Below are positions 1 to 4,728 of a stretch of 6,829 bases of DNA, in pieces. The position numbers and the translations under genes are program-made. The notes below the pieces were generated by a model that did no database searches, had not been told where the DNA came from, and worked only from the letters and a program-made list of their open reading frames with translations. This DNA comes from Chloroflexota bacterium (lineage in GTDB: Bacteria > Chloroflexota > Dehalococcoidia > Dehalococcoidales > Fen-1064), in assembly GCA_026389745.1 (NCBI GenBank), contig JAPLHG010000117.1:1-6829 (forward strand), given 5' to 3'. The first letter of the stretch is position 1, and every line of letters starts with the position of its first letter.

Positions 1-39
1 CTTGTTTCTCAAATAGTTCTCCCTCTCCCTCTTATTTGC

Positions 40-261
40 TTAGCTCGGCTTAATAAGTTTTACCTTGTCAGGTTTAGATATACCGTGCTCAGTAATGATG
101 CTAGCGATATAACGAGCCGGAGTCACATCGAAGCCCGGGTTGCGTGCATGAGCCTTGGCATGCGTAATCCGGACACGAGTCACTACACCTTCGGCTGTAA
201 TTGTTTTTCCCTTGTTTCCAAGGTGCCAATTGCTAGTACGAATCTTTTTTTGGTCGGATTC
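40..261 (-). pseudogene. C-terminal remnant of MtnA-type isomerase
   Basis: Reading the minus strand up to a TAA at 40-42 gives an open tail with the block ARNPGFDVTPARYIASIITE, the hallmark C-terminus of S-methyl-5-thioribose-1-phosphate isomerase (MtnA) and its eIF2B-alpha-like relatives, which usually read NPAFDVTP followed by an IITE-G motif. MtnA acts in methionine salvage, isomerising methylthioribose-1-phosphate to the ribulose form; close relatives act on other sugar 1-phosphates. Only about 50-65 residues are recognisable, against about 340 in the whole enzyme. Upstream the frame runs straight into the TGA that ends the 262-672 gene, so the catalytic body is absent. There is no convincing start codon or ribosome site. 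I read it as a 3' gene remnant left by deletion or rearrangement. The surviving tail is not visibly eroded, so the break may be recent. The exact left limit of homology is uncertain. Confidence 0.72.
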
Positions 262-672
262 TCAGCCGGCTGTTGTTTTAGCTGGGGGCTTGCTCTGCTT
301 TAATAATCCTAAACCGGCTAGAATCAAACCTACGCCAATGACTATATCGACGATGCCACTCATCTGAATAAATCCAAGGAGTCCGATATTTGCCTTGGCC
401 AGTCCCAGTATTGCCCTCTGTGCTGAAAGATAATCGTACATAACGGTTGGTGCCGCTTGGCCGGCTTGTATCTTGGGCTCCTCAATTGCCGCAAAGGCTT
501 GCTGTTGTGCCTTTACGGTGTCGTATTTAGCGCTTACCTCTGATATTTTTAGCGGTGTGATTTGATCGGCGATTGCTTGTCTACCCGAGTTGGCTTGTAC
601 AATAAATATAATGCCTAAGACAAGACTTGCCACTCCCAGGATGGCGATAATCCATGTGATGTAACGATTCAT
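262..672 (-). CDS. small two-hydrophobic-region membrane protein, function unknown
   Basis: A 136-residue protein that I do not recognise. Residues 7-27 form a strong N-terminal membrane segment or uncleaved signal anchor. Residues 28-93 are polar, Ala/Gln-rich and probably helical. Residues 95-125 form a long Gly/Ile/Leu-rich hydrophobic stretch, long enough for one or two tight membrane passes. The tail is short and Lys/Pro-rich. The start is well supported: AAAGGAGG at 681-688 (read on the minus strand) lies about 8 nt before the ATG. It follows the 782-1648 membrane gene on the same strand after about 110 bp, so the two could be co-transcribed. Its stop is followed in the same frame by the isomerase remnant. 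No catalytic motif is visible; a structural or stress-envelope role is possible but not shown. Confidence 0.72.
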   Translation of the reverse strand: MNRYITWIIAILGVASLVLGIIFIVQANSGRQAIADQITPLKISEVSAKYDTVKAQQQAFAAIEEPKIQAGQAAPTVMYDYLSAQRAILGLAKANIGLLGFIQMSGIVDIVIGVGLILAGLGLLKQSKPPAKTTAG

Positions 673-680
673 CTCTTTCC

Positions 681-688
681 CCTCCTTT
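681..688 (-). promoter_or_regulatory. ribosome binding site of the 136-residue membrane protein
   Basis: On the minus strand AAAGGAGG precedes the ATG at 672 by about 8 nt. It is close to a perfect Shine-Dalgarno match and fixes the start of this otherwise unrecognised gene. Confidence 0.7.
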
Positions 689-740
689 AATTTTTGTAGA
701 ATAACTTGGCTTTCGCCTCTTTTGATATCACATCGTAATC

Positions 741-753
741 AGTGCCTAGCACT
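741..753. repeat. short perfect hairpin between the two minus-strand membrane genes
   Basis: AGTGC-CTA-GCACT forms a 5-bp stem with a 3-nt loop about 30 bp after the stop of the 782-1648 gene. No T-run follows on either strand, so it is not a standard intrinsic terminator. It may be a weak processing or pausing hairpin, or chance. Confidence 0.3.
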
Positions 754-781
754 ACAGCCTAGACTGATTGTTGAGGGCAGG

Positions 782-1648
782 TCAGTCATGCTGTCCGAGC
801 GATTGGCTTTCCACACGGGGGAGTTCCGTGAACCACTGCCACAGGGTCAGCCAGAGGAACACCACGACGAGCCCCAGGCTGAAGATCGGTGCTATGGAGA
901 ACAGGGAGAACCTGGCCAACTGGACGGTTGTGGCGTATACCAGTGGGATTCCCACCACCAACTCCAACAACCCGGCTCCAAGCCCGACGATCCGCATCCA
1001 TTCTTTAGGACGAAGCAGAATCCCCACTGTGACTACGCCCCACCCGATCATCGCCACCCAGTGCAGCCGCTGCACGGCTACATAGATCGGCGCCCCGATC
1101 GTGAAAATACGACTGAGGCTGGCGATGCCGTTCATAAGGCAAACCACGAAGGTCATACCGGCTGCCAGACCAAGCAGTATGCGTCTCCACGGTACTCGCC
1201 CCACAAGCCGCATCAGGAGGAAGTAGAGGATCAGATTGGGCACAAAGACGAACAGGTAGACCGGAGGTAGGCCAGCGGCCATAAAGGGCACGTTGAGGAA
1301 GGCACCGCCTTGCAGCGCCAGCACATTCGCGACCACAACCAGCGGGAAGGCCCAGCCTTTTCGAGTGAAAAAGCCATAGGCGCTCAGGGCATAAAGCACT
1401 CCCGCAAAGATTCCGAGGTCCGAAAGGACGGGCATGACATACTTCAGAAGGATTTCACACCCCGGCTCGGCGGACTTCGCATGGGACGCGGTCGCGTACC
1501 AGCTCATGAAGAGGAGGAAAGTGCCAACGATACCTACCAGTGCACCAACGAGTGCTAGGATGGCGCCAAGACGTTCCCTCCGTTTCACTGTGTCACTCTC
1601 CTTTTGGTATTTCCCGGGCGAGTGCGCTCTCGAAGTTTGAGATAGCAT
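782..1648 (-). CDS. polytopic membrane protein, about eight transmembrane segments, function unknown
   Basis: A 288-residue integral membrane protein from the ATG at 1648. Hydrophobic segments lie near residues 28-49, 72-92, 100-118, 127-147, 156-176, 195-212, 217-238 and 250-270, with Arg/Lys-rich turns between them (KRRER near 22-26, RVPWRR near 151-156). I recognise no transporter or enzyme motif. Two starts compete. ATG 1648 has AGGAGG 8 nt upstream. GTG 1588 has AAGGAG 9 nt upstream and would give a 268-residue protein beginning VKRRERLG, without a hydrophilic leader of 20 residues that looks unlike the rest. I chose 1648 for its ATG and stronger ribosome site. The gene is divergent from the Crp/Fnr gene, and the FNR-type dyad between them is well placed to activate it. 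It is therefore the most likely target of that regulator, but its role remains unknown. Confidence 0.72.
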   Translation of the reverse strand: MLSQTSRAHSPGKYQKESDTVKRRERLGAILALVGALVGIVGTFLLFMSWYATASHAKSAEPGCEILLKYVMPVLSDLGIFAGVLYALSAYGFFTRKGWAFPLVVVANVLALQGGAFLNVPFMAAGLPPVYLFVFVPNLILYFLLMRLVGRVPWRRILLGLAAGMTFVVCLMNGIASLSRIFTIGAPIYVAVQRLHWVAMIGWGVVTVGILLRPKEWMRIVGLGAGLLELVVGIPLVYATTVQLARFSLFSIAPIFSLGLVVVFLWLTLWQWFTELPRVESQSLGQHD

Positions 1649-1656
1649 AAGATGTC

Positions 1657-1662
1657 CCTCCT
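1657..1662 (-). promoter_or_regulatory. ribosome binding site supporting the longer start of the polytopic membrane protein
   Basis: AGGAGG on the minus strand, 8 nt before ATG 1648. A second good site, AAGGAG at 1598-1603, sits 9 nt before GTG 1588 in the same frame, so initiation at both is possible. Confidence 0.6.
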
Positions 1663-1704
1663 GTGGTAACATGATAAAGACAAATCAAGAGTTTCTTTGG
1701 AGCA

Positions 1705-1746
1705 ACTTTACGCTTTTGTTGTTGAACATTCCTTGACTTTTGTCAA
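1705..1746 (-). promoter_or_regulatory. candidate Crp/Fnr-activated class II promoter of the membrane-protein gene
   Basis: On the minus strand the FNR-type dyad (1733-1746, centre 1739.5) is followed by TAAAGT at 1710-1705, a 4/6 match to the -10 consensus. If the start point is at 1698, this hexamer occupies exactly -12 to -7 and the dyad is centred at exactly -41.5, the classical class II activator position. No good -35 is correctly spaced, as is usual for activator-dependent promoters. The geometry is seen in the sequence; activation is inferred. Confidence 0.45.
1733..1746. promoter_or_regulatory. FNR-type operator, perfect dyad TTGAC-N4-GTCAA
   Basis: A perfect inverted repeat (CTTGAC-TTTT-GTCAAG when one further pair is counted) lies in the divergent spacer between a membrane-protein gene and a Crp/Fnr regulator gene. 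FNR-family proteins bind TTGAT-N4-ATCAA-like sites and several relatives accept C at the fifth position. The adjacent regulator keeps the Glu and Arg of the recognition helix that read the TGA part of the half-site, so this is its probable own operator. From here it could control both divergent genes. Confidence 0.68.
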
Positions 1747-1788
1747 GAACTCGTCCGTTTTGAGTAAATGCCACGCGAGAGATGTTAG

Positions 1789-2463
1789 ATGAATGGTCTG
1801 GCTCTTCGACTTGCGCAGGACGATGTTTTCAAAAAACTGCCTGAGCCCGAATGTGTTGAGCTCGCCGGTCGCGCTTTACATCGCCGCTTGCGAAAGAGGG
1901 AATTCTTGTGCCATCAGGGTTATCTCTGGCCGAATGTGATCCTGTTGGCTTCGGGGAAACTGCGCGTGATGATGCTCTCGGCGGGCGGCCGCGAATACAC
2001 CCTGCTTGACATTAAACCTGGCGAGGTCTTCTGGGGACATTCCATTTTCGACAGCCAGCCGATGCCTGCATCACTAGTGGCAATGGAAGATTCGAATGTT
2101 TACCTGTGGACGTCCGAGGCGATCCTGACTGCTCTGTTTCGCAATCCAGAAGCAATGTGGGAAATTCACCGGACCCAGATGAAACTCATGCGCCGGGCTA
2201 GGGAGATCATCTATGGGCTGGCTTTCGAGCCTGTGGCCATCAGACTTGCCCGATTACTGCTGGGACGATTTGCAGAGCAGGATCGCACGACACTGGAACG
2301 TGAAATGTCTCTTGGCGAGATCGCCTCGCTGGTTGCCTCCAACCCGGAGGTGGTTTGCCGGTTGTTGCATCAATTTCAAACAGACGGTATTCTTGAAATC
2401 ACGCGCACGACAATCGCCTTGCGAGATAAAACAGCGTTGGAGCGTCTGACCGAACTCGCCTGA
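1789..2463 (+). CDS. Crp/Fnr-family transcriptional regulator
   Basis: A 224-residue protein of typical family length. Residues 14-115 form the cupin-like effector domain, with the turn KPGEVFWG at 76-83. Residues 118-145 are the dimerisation helix. Residues 173-204 form the winged helix-turn-helix, with recognition helix NPEVVCRLL at 185-193. Glu187 and Arg191 match the pair that contacts DNA in FNR and CRP. Pro186 replaces the extra Arg of CRP, which favours a TTGA-type half-site over TGTGA. There are only three cysteines (22, 41, 190), so the four-cysteine iron-sulfur ligand set of FNR is absent. The Arg/Ser cAMP contacts of the CRP phosphate cassette are also not visible (MPASLVAMED occupies that region). 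The signal is therefore unknown. The ribosome site before ATG 1789 is weak (GAGAG). It is divergent from the membrane-protein gene, with a matching operator between them. Confidence 0.88.
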   Translation: MNGLALRLAQDDVFKKLPEPECVELAGRALHRRLRKREFLCHQGYLWPNVILLASGKLRVMMLSAGGREYTLLDIKPGEVFWGHSIFDSQPMPASLVAMEDSNVYLWTSEAILTALFRNPEAMWEIHRTQMKLMRRAREIIYGLAFEPVAIRLARLLLGRFAEQDRTTLEREMSLGEIASLVASNPEVVCRLLHQFQTDGILEITRTTIALRDKTALERLTELA

Positions 2464-2479
2464 ACAGGAGAGGAAGTCT

Positions 2480-2572
2480 ATGGCGAGGTCTTTGATAGAT
2501 TTGATGTCAGATAACCCTGTCTTTGCTACCCTGAGCCCGGCGGAGCGAAAGGTTGGTCCATCAAGATGCTAG
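2480..2572 (+). pseudogene. truncated N-terminus of a second Crp/Fnr-like regulator
   Basis: Seventeen bases after the stop of the intact regulator, an AGGAGAGGAA ribosome site precedes an ATG opening a 30-residue frame that ends at TAG 2570-2572. Residues 10-24 (SDNPVFATLSPAERK) look like the first helix of a cyclic-nucleotide-binding/Crp effector domain, which commonly reads NPLF-x-x-LSPAE. The similarity stops at about residue 25 and nothing downstream in any frame continues the domain. I read it as the head of a deleted tandem regulator gene. The ribosome site is intact, so a short peptide may still be made. The family assignment rests on one short motif and is moderate. Confidence 0.5.
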
Positions 2573-2734
2573 GCGATTACCTTGATCCTACCGTGTTTTG
2601 TCAATTTGTGATAATCCCCCTCGGTCTCTCGGTCATTCTTGATCTCTCGACCTCCGCCGGTCAGGGGAGCGAGTCGCACAGCACCAAGGCCGAAGCACAT
2701 AAGGCATTTCATTCATATACCGATTGAGTAATAC

Positions 2735-2750
2735 CCCTGATCGGTCAGGG
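2735..2750. repeat. perfect GC-rich hairpin CCCTGA-TCGG-TCAGGG
   Basis: A 6-bp stem with a 4-nt loop. The right arm belongs to CGGTCAGGG, which also occurs about 80 bp upstream near 2657-2665. No T-run follows, so terminator function is doubtful. It lies immediately before a promoter-like sequence and could be an operator. Confidence 0.35.
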
Positions 2751-2756
2751 CAGGGT

Positions 2757-2785
2757 TTGACACGAGTTGTCTCCCGTTGCACAAT
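2757..2785 (+). promoter_or_regulatory. candidate sigma-70-type promoter upstream of the insertion sequence
   Basis: A perfect -35 TTGACA (2757-2762), a 17-bp spacer and CACAAT (2780-2785, 4/6 of the -10 consensus). It reads rightwards into the insertion sequence and has no gene of its own. Before insertion it could have fed the radical SAM gene; now it could drive the broken transposase gene. A small dyad, GACA-N5-TGTC (2759-2771), overlaps its -35. Confidence 0.4.
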
Positions 2786-2867
2786 CGCTTGTTTTATGAC
2801 TTAACAAAGTAGTAACTTATTGGGTAACTTTCTGGCCGGCTGTTCAATCCCTGTAAAAATGGTTCCT

Positions 2868-2873
2868 TAGTAT
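2868..2873. repeat. left copy of shared core TAGTAT
   Basis: Identical to 4487-4492 and placed exactly at the outer edge of the left inverted repeat. IS110-family elements recombine at a very short core common to donor and target; this six-base identity contains it. It is the left boundary marker of the element. Confidence 0.6.
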
Positions 2874-2880
2874 ATTGATT
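2871..2880 (+). repeat. left terminal inverted repeat of the insertion sequence
   Basis: TATATTGATT is the exact reverse complement of 4479-4488. A second, looser match follows further in: ATGGCTCCAG near 2899-2908 against ATGCCTCCAG (reverse complement of about 4463-4472). The IS1111 group is known for inverted repeats near its ends, unlike the IS110 group proper. Confidence 0.65.
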
Positions 2881-2960
2881 GATGGATAATAAGGGTTGAT
2901 GGCTCCAGCTACAATAGAAAGGTGTTAGCAAGCACAAATCTATGTAGGAGGAGCCACCAA

Positions 2961-4231
2961 ATGAAGAATAGCGCCGCCAAGAATCGTAAGCAAGTCCCAG
3001 CCGGGTACTTGGTGATCGGGGTTGACCCGCACAAAAAGAAGCATGCAGCTGTATTCATGACCCAGGATTTCACGACCCAAGACAAGTTGAAATTCGATAA
3101 TTCCAGAAAAGGCTTTGAGATGGTACTCGAGAGAGCCAAAACCGAGATGCTGAGGACCGGATGTCGGGGAGTAATTTTCGCTATCGAAACTGGAGCTCAC
3201 CACTGGCGTAACCTGGCGTACTTTCTGGACGAGAGAGGGATTCCCCTGCGGTTAACCAACCAATTCACATTGAAACGGCGCCGCGAGGGGAAGGATCTGA
3301 ATCACCGGAAGAACGACTACAGGGACAGCGAGGTGGCCGCCCAACTGCTCTGCACTGGTGAGTTTAATGCCGCCAGATTATCACAAGGAGTCTATGCCGA
3401 GCTGCGCGCCGCATATGGCTCTTACCGCCGCCTAGTCAAAGAAAAGACCAGGATAATAAACCTGGTTAAGTCATACTTGATGGACTATTTCCTGAGTTCA
3501 CAGAGGTTTTTAAGAATCCCTGTGGCCAGACGGCGACGAGTGTGCTCTGCACCTGCGCTATGCCCCGGGTGATTGCCAGCATGACAGAACCCGAGTTTAT
3601 CGATACCATCAAAGCCGCGTGTCAGGGGCGCATTATGAAGGGAAAGCTCCAGGCTCTGCACCATGCCGCCATGACTTCGATCGGCATTGAAGCGGGTGCC
3701 CGGTCCGTCTCATCGGAAGTCGCCTTTTTGATAGAGAAATTTCACTTGCTTGAGCAGCAGCGGCACCACATGAACGAGACCCTAGCTATGCTGGTGGATG
3801 AGACCAAAGAGGGAAAATACCTGCTCTCAATAATCGGCCTGAGTTACGTCTCTGTGGCCGGCATACTAGCTGAACTTGGCTCATTCAGTTCTTACCAGAA
3901 CGCCAAGCAGTTGATCAAGATGGCAGGCAGCAATCCGACGGAGTCTGAGTCAGGCGGTAAGAGGCACAGTCACACTCCAATAAGCAAACAAGGCCGTCCA
4001 GTGCTCCGCCATTGCGCCTGGACCGCAGTTATTCCCATGTTACGCTTCAATGCCGACTTTCGTGACTGGGCAAAGAAGCTGCGTGAGAGGCCGGCCGGCG
4101 CCAACCCTCTCAGTGGCAGAGAGGTCATGATCGCGGGGGTCAACAAGCTGTTACGCTTAGCTTTTGCCCTGGTAAAGAAGCAATCCTTTTACCTAACACC
4201 GGCACCACAGCCAGTAGAAATAGCAATATAG
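2961..4231 (+). pseudogene. IS110-family DEDD transposase, disrupted by a -1 frameshift
   Basis: The ATG at 2961 follows GGAGGAG by about 7 nt. The first frame carries the RuvC-like catalytic set Asp22 (GVDPH), Glu76 (AIETGAHHW), Asp119 and Asp122 (KNDYRDSEVAAQLL). It loses homology at about codon 177 (3489). The second frame continues with PEFTEVFKNPCGQTATS and then the C-terminal Transposase_20-type domain: a helix-hairpin-helix-like GLSYVSVAGILAELG and the serine-rich AGSNPTESESGGK region expected to hold the catalytic Ser. Restoring one T in the TTT at 3488-3490 gives DYFPEF and a continuous protein of about 423 residues, normal for the family. The slip site is not a classical X-XXY-YYZ heptamer, so loss of a base is likelier than programmed frameshifting. 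The intact enzyme would perform RNA-guided strand exchange. A start at 2922 is less likely because it lacks a ribosome site. Confidence 0.85.
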
Positions 4232-4270
4232 GAGGGACGGGACACATCAGGTGGGCAGGGTAACACCGCA

Positions 4271-4278
4271 GGTTCCTT
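4271..4278 (+). other. candidate left-target guide in the bridge RNA loop
   Basis: GGTTCCTT in the 5' side of the internal loop is identical to 2861-2868, the bases directly abutting the left end of the element. In characterised IS110 bridge RNAs the left-target guide pairs with the bottom strand, so it has the same sequence as the top strand of the left flank. Position, sense and adjacency all fit. Confidence 0.5.
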
Positions 4279-4301
4279 TGGGAGCTTATACAAGCCAACC
4301 C

Positions 4302-4314
4302 GTCAATAAAACAT
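4302..4314 (+). other. candidate right-target guide in the bridge RNA loop
   Basis: The reverse complement of this loop side begins ATGTTTTATT. The right flank at the element edge reads ATGTTTATT (4491-4499): six bases match outright, and the rest match if one T is gapped. A right-target guide should be complementary to the top strand here, as observed. The match is weaker than on the left side. Confidence 0.4.
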
Positions 4315-4478
4315 GGTGCCCTGCCCTCCTGGCCAAACCCGCATGAAGTATGATGGGCGCTCCTCTTAAGGAGTAAGCCCGTATCTGAACGCTAAGTTGG
4401 GGGCCAGGAAGATAGAGGCTAGGGGCTGCTCACCGATGTGCTGTTGGGTAAGAATCAATACACTGGAGGCATTGACTG

Positions 4479-4488
4479 AATCAATATA
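4479..4488 (-). repeat. right terminal inverted repeat of the insertion sequence
   Basis: AATCAATATA is the perfect inverse of 2871-2880. A further copy of AATCAATA lies at 4453-4460 inside the right end and could be a donor-guide sequence or an internal transposase or RNA site. Confidence 0.65.
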
Positions 4489-4492
4489 GTAT
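4487..4492. repeat. right copy of shared core TAGTAT
   Basis: Same six bases as 2868-2873, marking the right boundary of the element. Joining the two ends through one copy would regenerate an almost perfectly palindromic donor junction. Confidence 0.6.
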
Positions 4493-4510
4493 GTTTATTA
4501 ATCGTTGGCA

Positions 4511-4533
4511 CCACGCTCATGGTTCAGGCGTGG
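4511..4533. repeat. inverted repeat CCACGC-N11-GCGTGG
   Basis: A perfect 6-bp GC-rich stem with an 11-nt loop, starting about 20 bp right of the insertion sequence. No T-run follows directly; a TTTTT lies 14-18 bp downstream. It could be a transcript-end remnant of the interrupted region. Confidence 0.3.
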
Positions 4534-4542
4534 AATAGGGCG

Positions 4543-4574
4543 GACGTTTTTATACCGCTAGGTAACAAAACGTC
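4543..4574. repeat. inverted repeat with 8-bp arms GACGTTTT / AAAACGTC
   Basis: Perfect 8-bp arms are separated by 16 bases, which themselves contain ACC-GCTA-GGT at the centre, so the whole 32-bp block is a nested imperfect palindrome. It ends about 18 bp upstream of the candidate -35 of the radical SAM gene, a likely place for a regulator site. Confidence 0.4.
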
Positions 4575-4592
4575 AGAATGTTCAATCCGAAG

Positions 4593-4623
4593 TTGCTGTT
4601 TGACGGATGCTGTCAGGTATAAT
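4593..4623 (+). promoter_or_regulatory. promoter of the radical SAM gene, 19-bp spacer with central dyad
   Basis: A perfect -10 TATAAT (4618-4623) lies 19 bp from TTGCTG (4593-4598, 4/6). TGAC-N7-GTCA (4601-4615) is centred at 4608, exactly the middle of the spacer. An over-long spacer carrying a dyad is the classical architecture of MerR-family-controlled promoters. An alternative -35, TTGACG (4600-4605), is only 12 bp away and is too close. Transcription would start near 4630, leaving a leader of about 100 nt with a small hairpin, CGCTT-GGG-AAGCG (4695-4707). I see no cobalamin riboswitch consensus in the leader. Confidence 0.5.
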
Positions 4624-4728
4624 AGACTCTGGCTACGGGTCTTGGATAAAAGATAGGTGGAGCGATAACAATCAGATGGGAGACAAAAGGTGTTCGCTTG
4701 GGAAGCGTCTTGGAAGGTGTGGTAACAA

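Larger units (their letters stand above)
2573..2867. other. non-coding stretch left of the insertion sequence
   Basis: About 295 bases with no convincing gene. A 53-codon frame (2566-2727) is open but lacks a ribosome site and family resemblance. The stretch holds a 6-bp GC hairpin (2735-2750), a promoter-like pair (2757-2785) and the direct repeat GTAACTT at 2813-2819 and 2824-2830. Its last eight bases match a candidate guide in the element's RNA. It is probably decayed DNA left after the second regulator gene was lost. Confidence 0.4.
4248..4410 (+). ncRNA. candidate bridge RNA (seekRNA) of the IS110-family element
   Basis: The transposase 3' region folds on paper into a long hairpin followed by a second domain. 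First hairpin: 4248-4260 pairs with 4319-4331 (12 pairs, one U-U mismatch), and CACC 4264-4267 pairs with GGUG 4315-4318. It encloses an internal loop (4268-4279 and 4302-4314) capped by GGG/CCC (4280-4282, 4299-4301) and GCUU-AUAC-AAGC (4284-4295). Second domain: TCCTGGCC 4327-4334 can pair with GGCCAGGA 4402-4409 around an inner hairpin (GAUGGGC...CUCCU-CUUA-AGGAG...GCCC-GU-AUC, 4352-4384); the outer helix competes with the base of the first. A hairpin with a two-sided guide loop is the known layout of the target-binding loop in bridge RNAs. The true RNA ends are unknown, and it may extend to about 4465. Confidence 0.6.
2868..4492 (+). mobile_element. IS110-family insertion sequence, IS1111-like, transposase frameshifted
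   Basis: The element holds one DEDD transposase gene, a short left end (about 90 bp) and a long structured right end (about 260 bp). That layout fits the IS1111 group, whose guide RNA lies downstream of the transposase. Both edges carry TAGTAT (2868-2873 and 4487-4492), consistent with a shared recombination core rather than a conventional target duplication. Just inside lie 10-bp perfect inverted repeats. Removing the element joins the flanks as GGTTCCT-TAGTAT-GTTTATT. Which bases of TAGTAT are element and which are target cannot be told here. The transposase frame is broken, so the copy is probably immobile unless helped by an intact relative. Confidence 0.78.

Noticed and set aside
722..1270. 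Plus-strand frame of 182 codons, rich in His, Gln, Pro and Asp
   Set aside because: Antisense shadow of the polytopic membrane gene; low-complexity polar composition and no ribosome site.
2566..2727. Open frame of 53 codons beginning MLGDYLDPTVF
   Set aside because: No ribosome site, overlaps the end of the regulator fragment, no family resemblance and a composition like random sequence.
2659..2750. CRISPR-like or tandem repeats from the two CGGTCAGGG copies
   Set aside because: Only two short copies without regular spacing.
3480..3500. Programmed -1 frameshift in the transposase
   Set aside because: The site TAT-TTC lacks a canonical slippery heptamer and IS110-family transposases are normally a single frame; base loss is simpler.
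4630..4728. Possible cobalamin riboswitch in the leader of the B12 radical SAM gene
   Set aside because: No recognisable B12-box consensus and only a small hairpin; the leader is also too short for that class.
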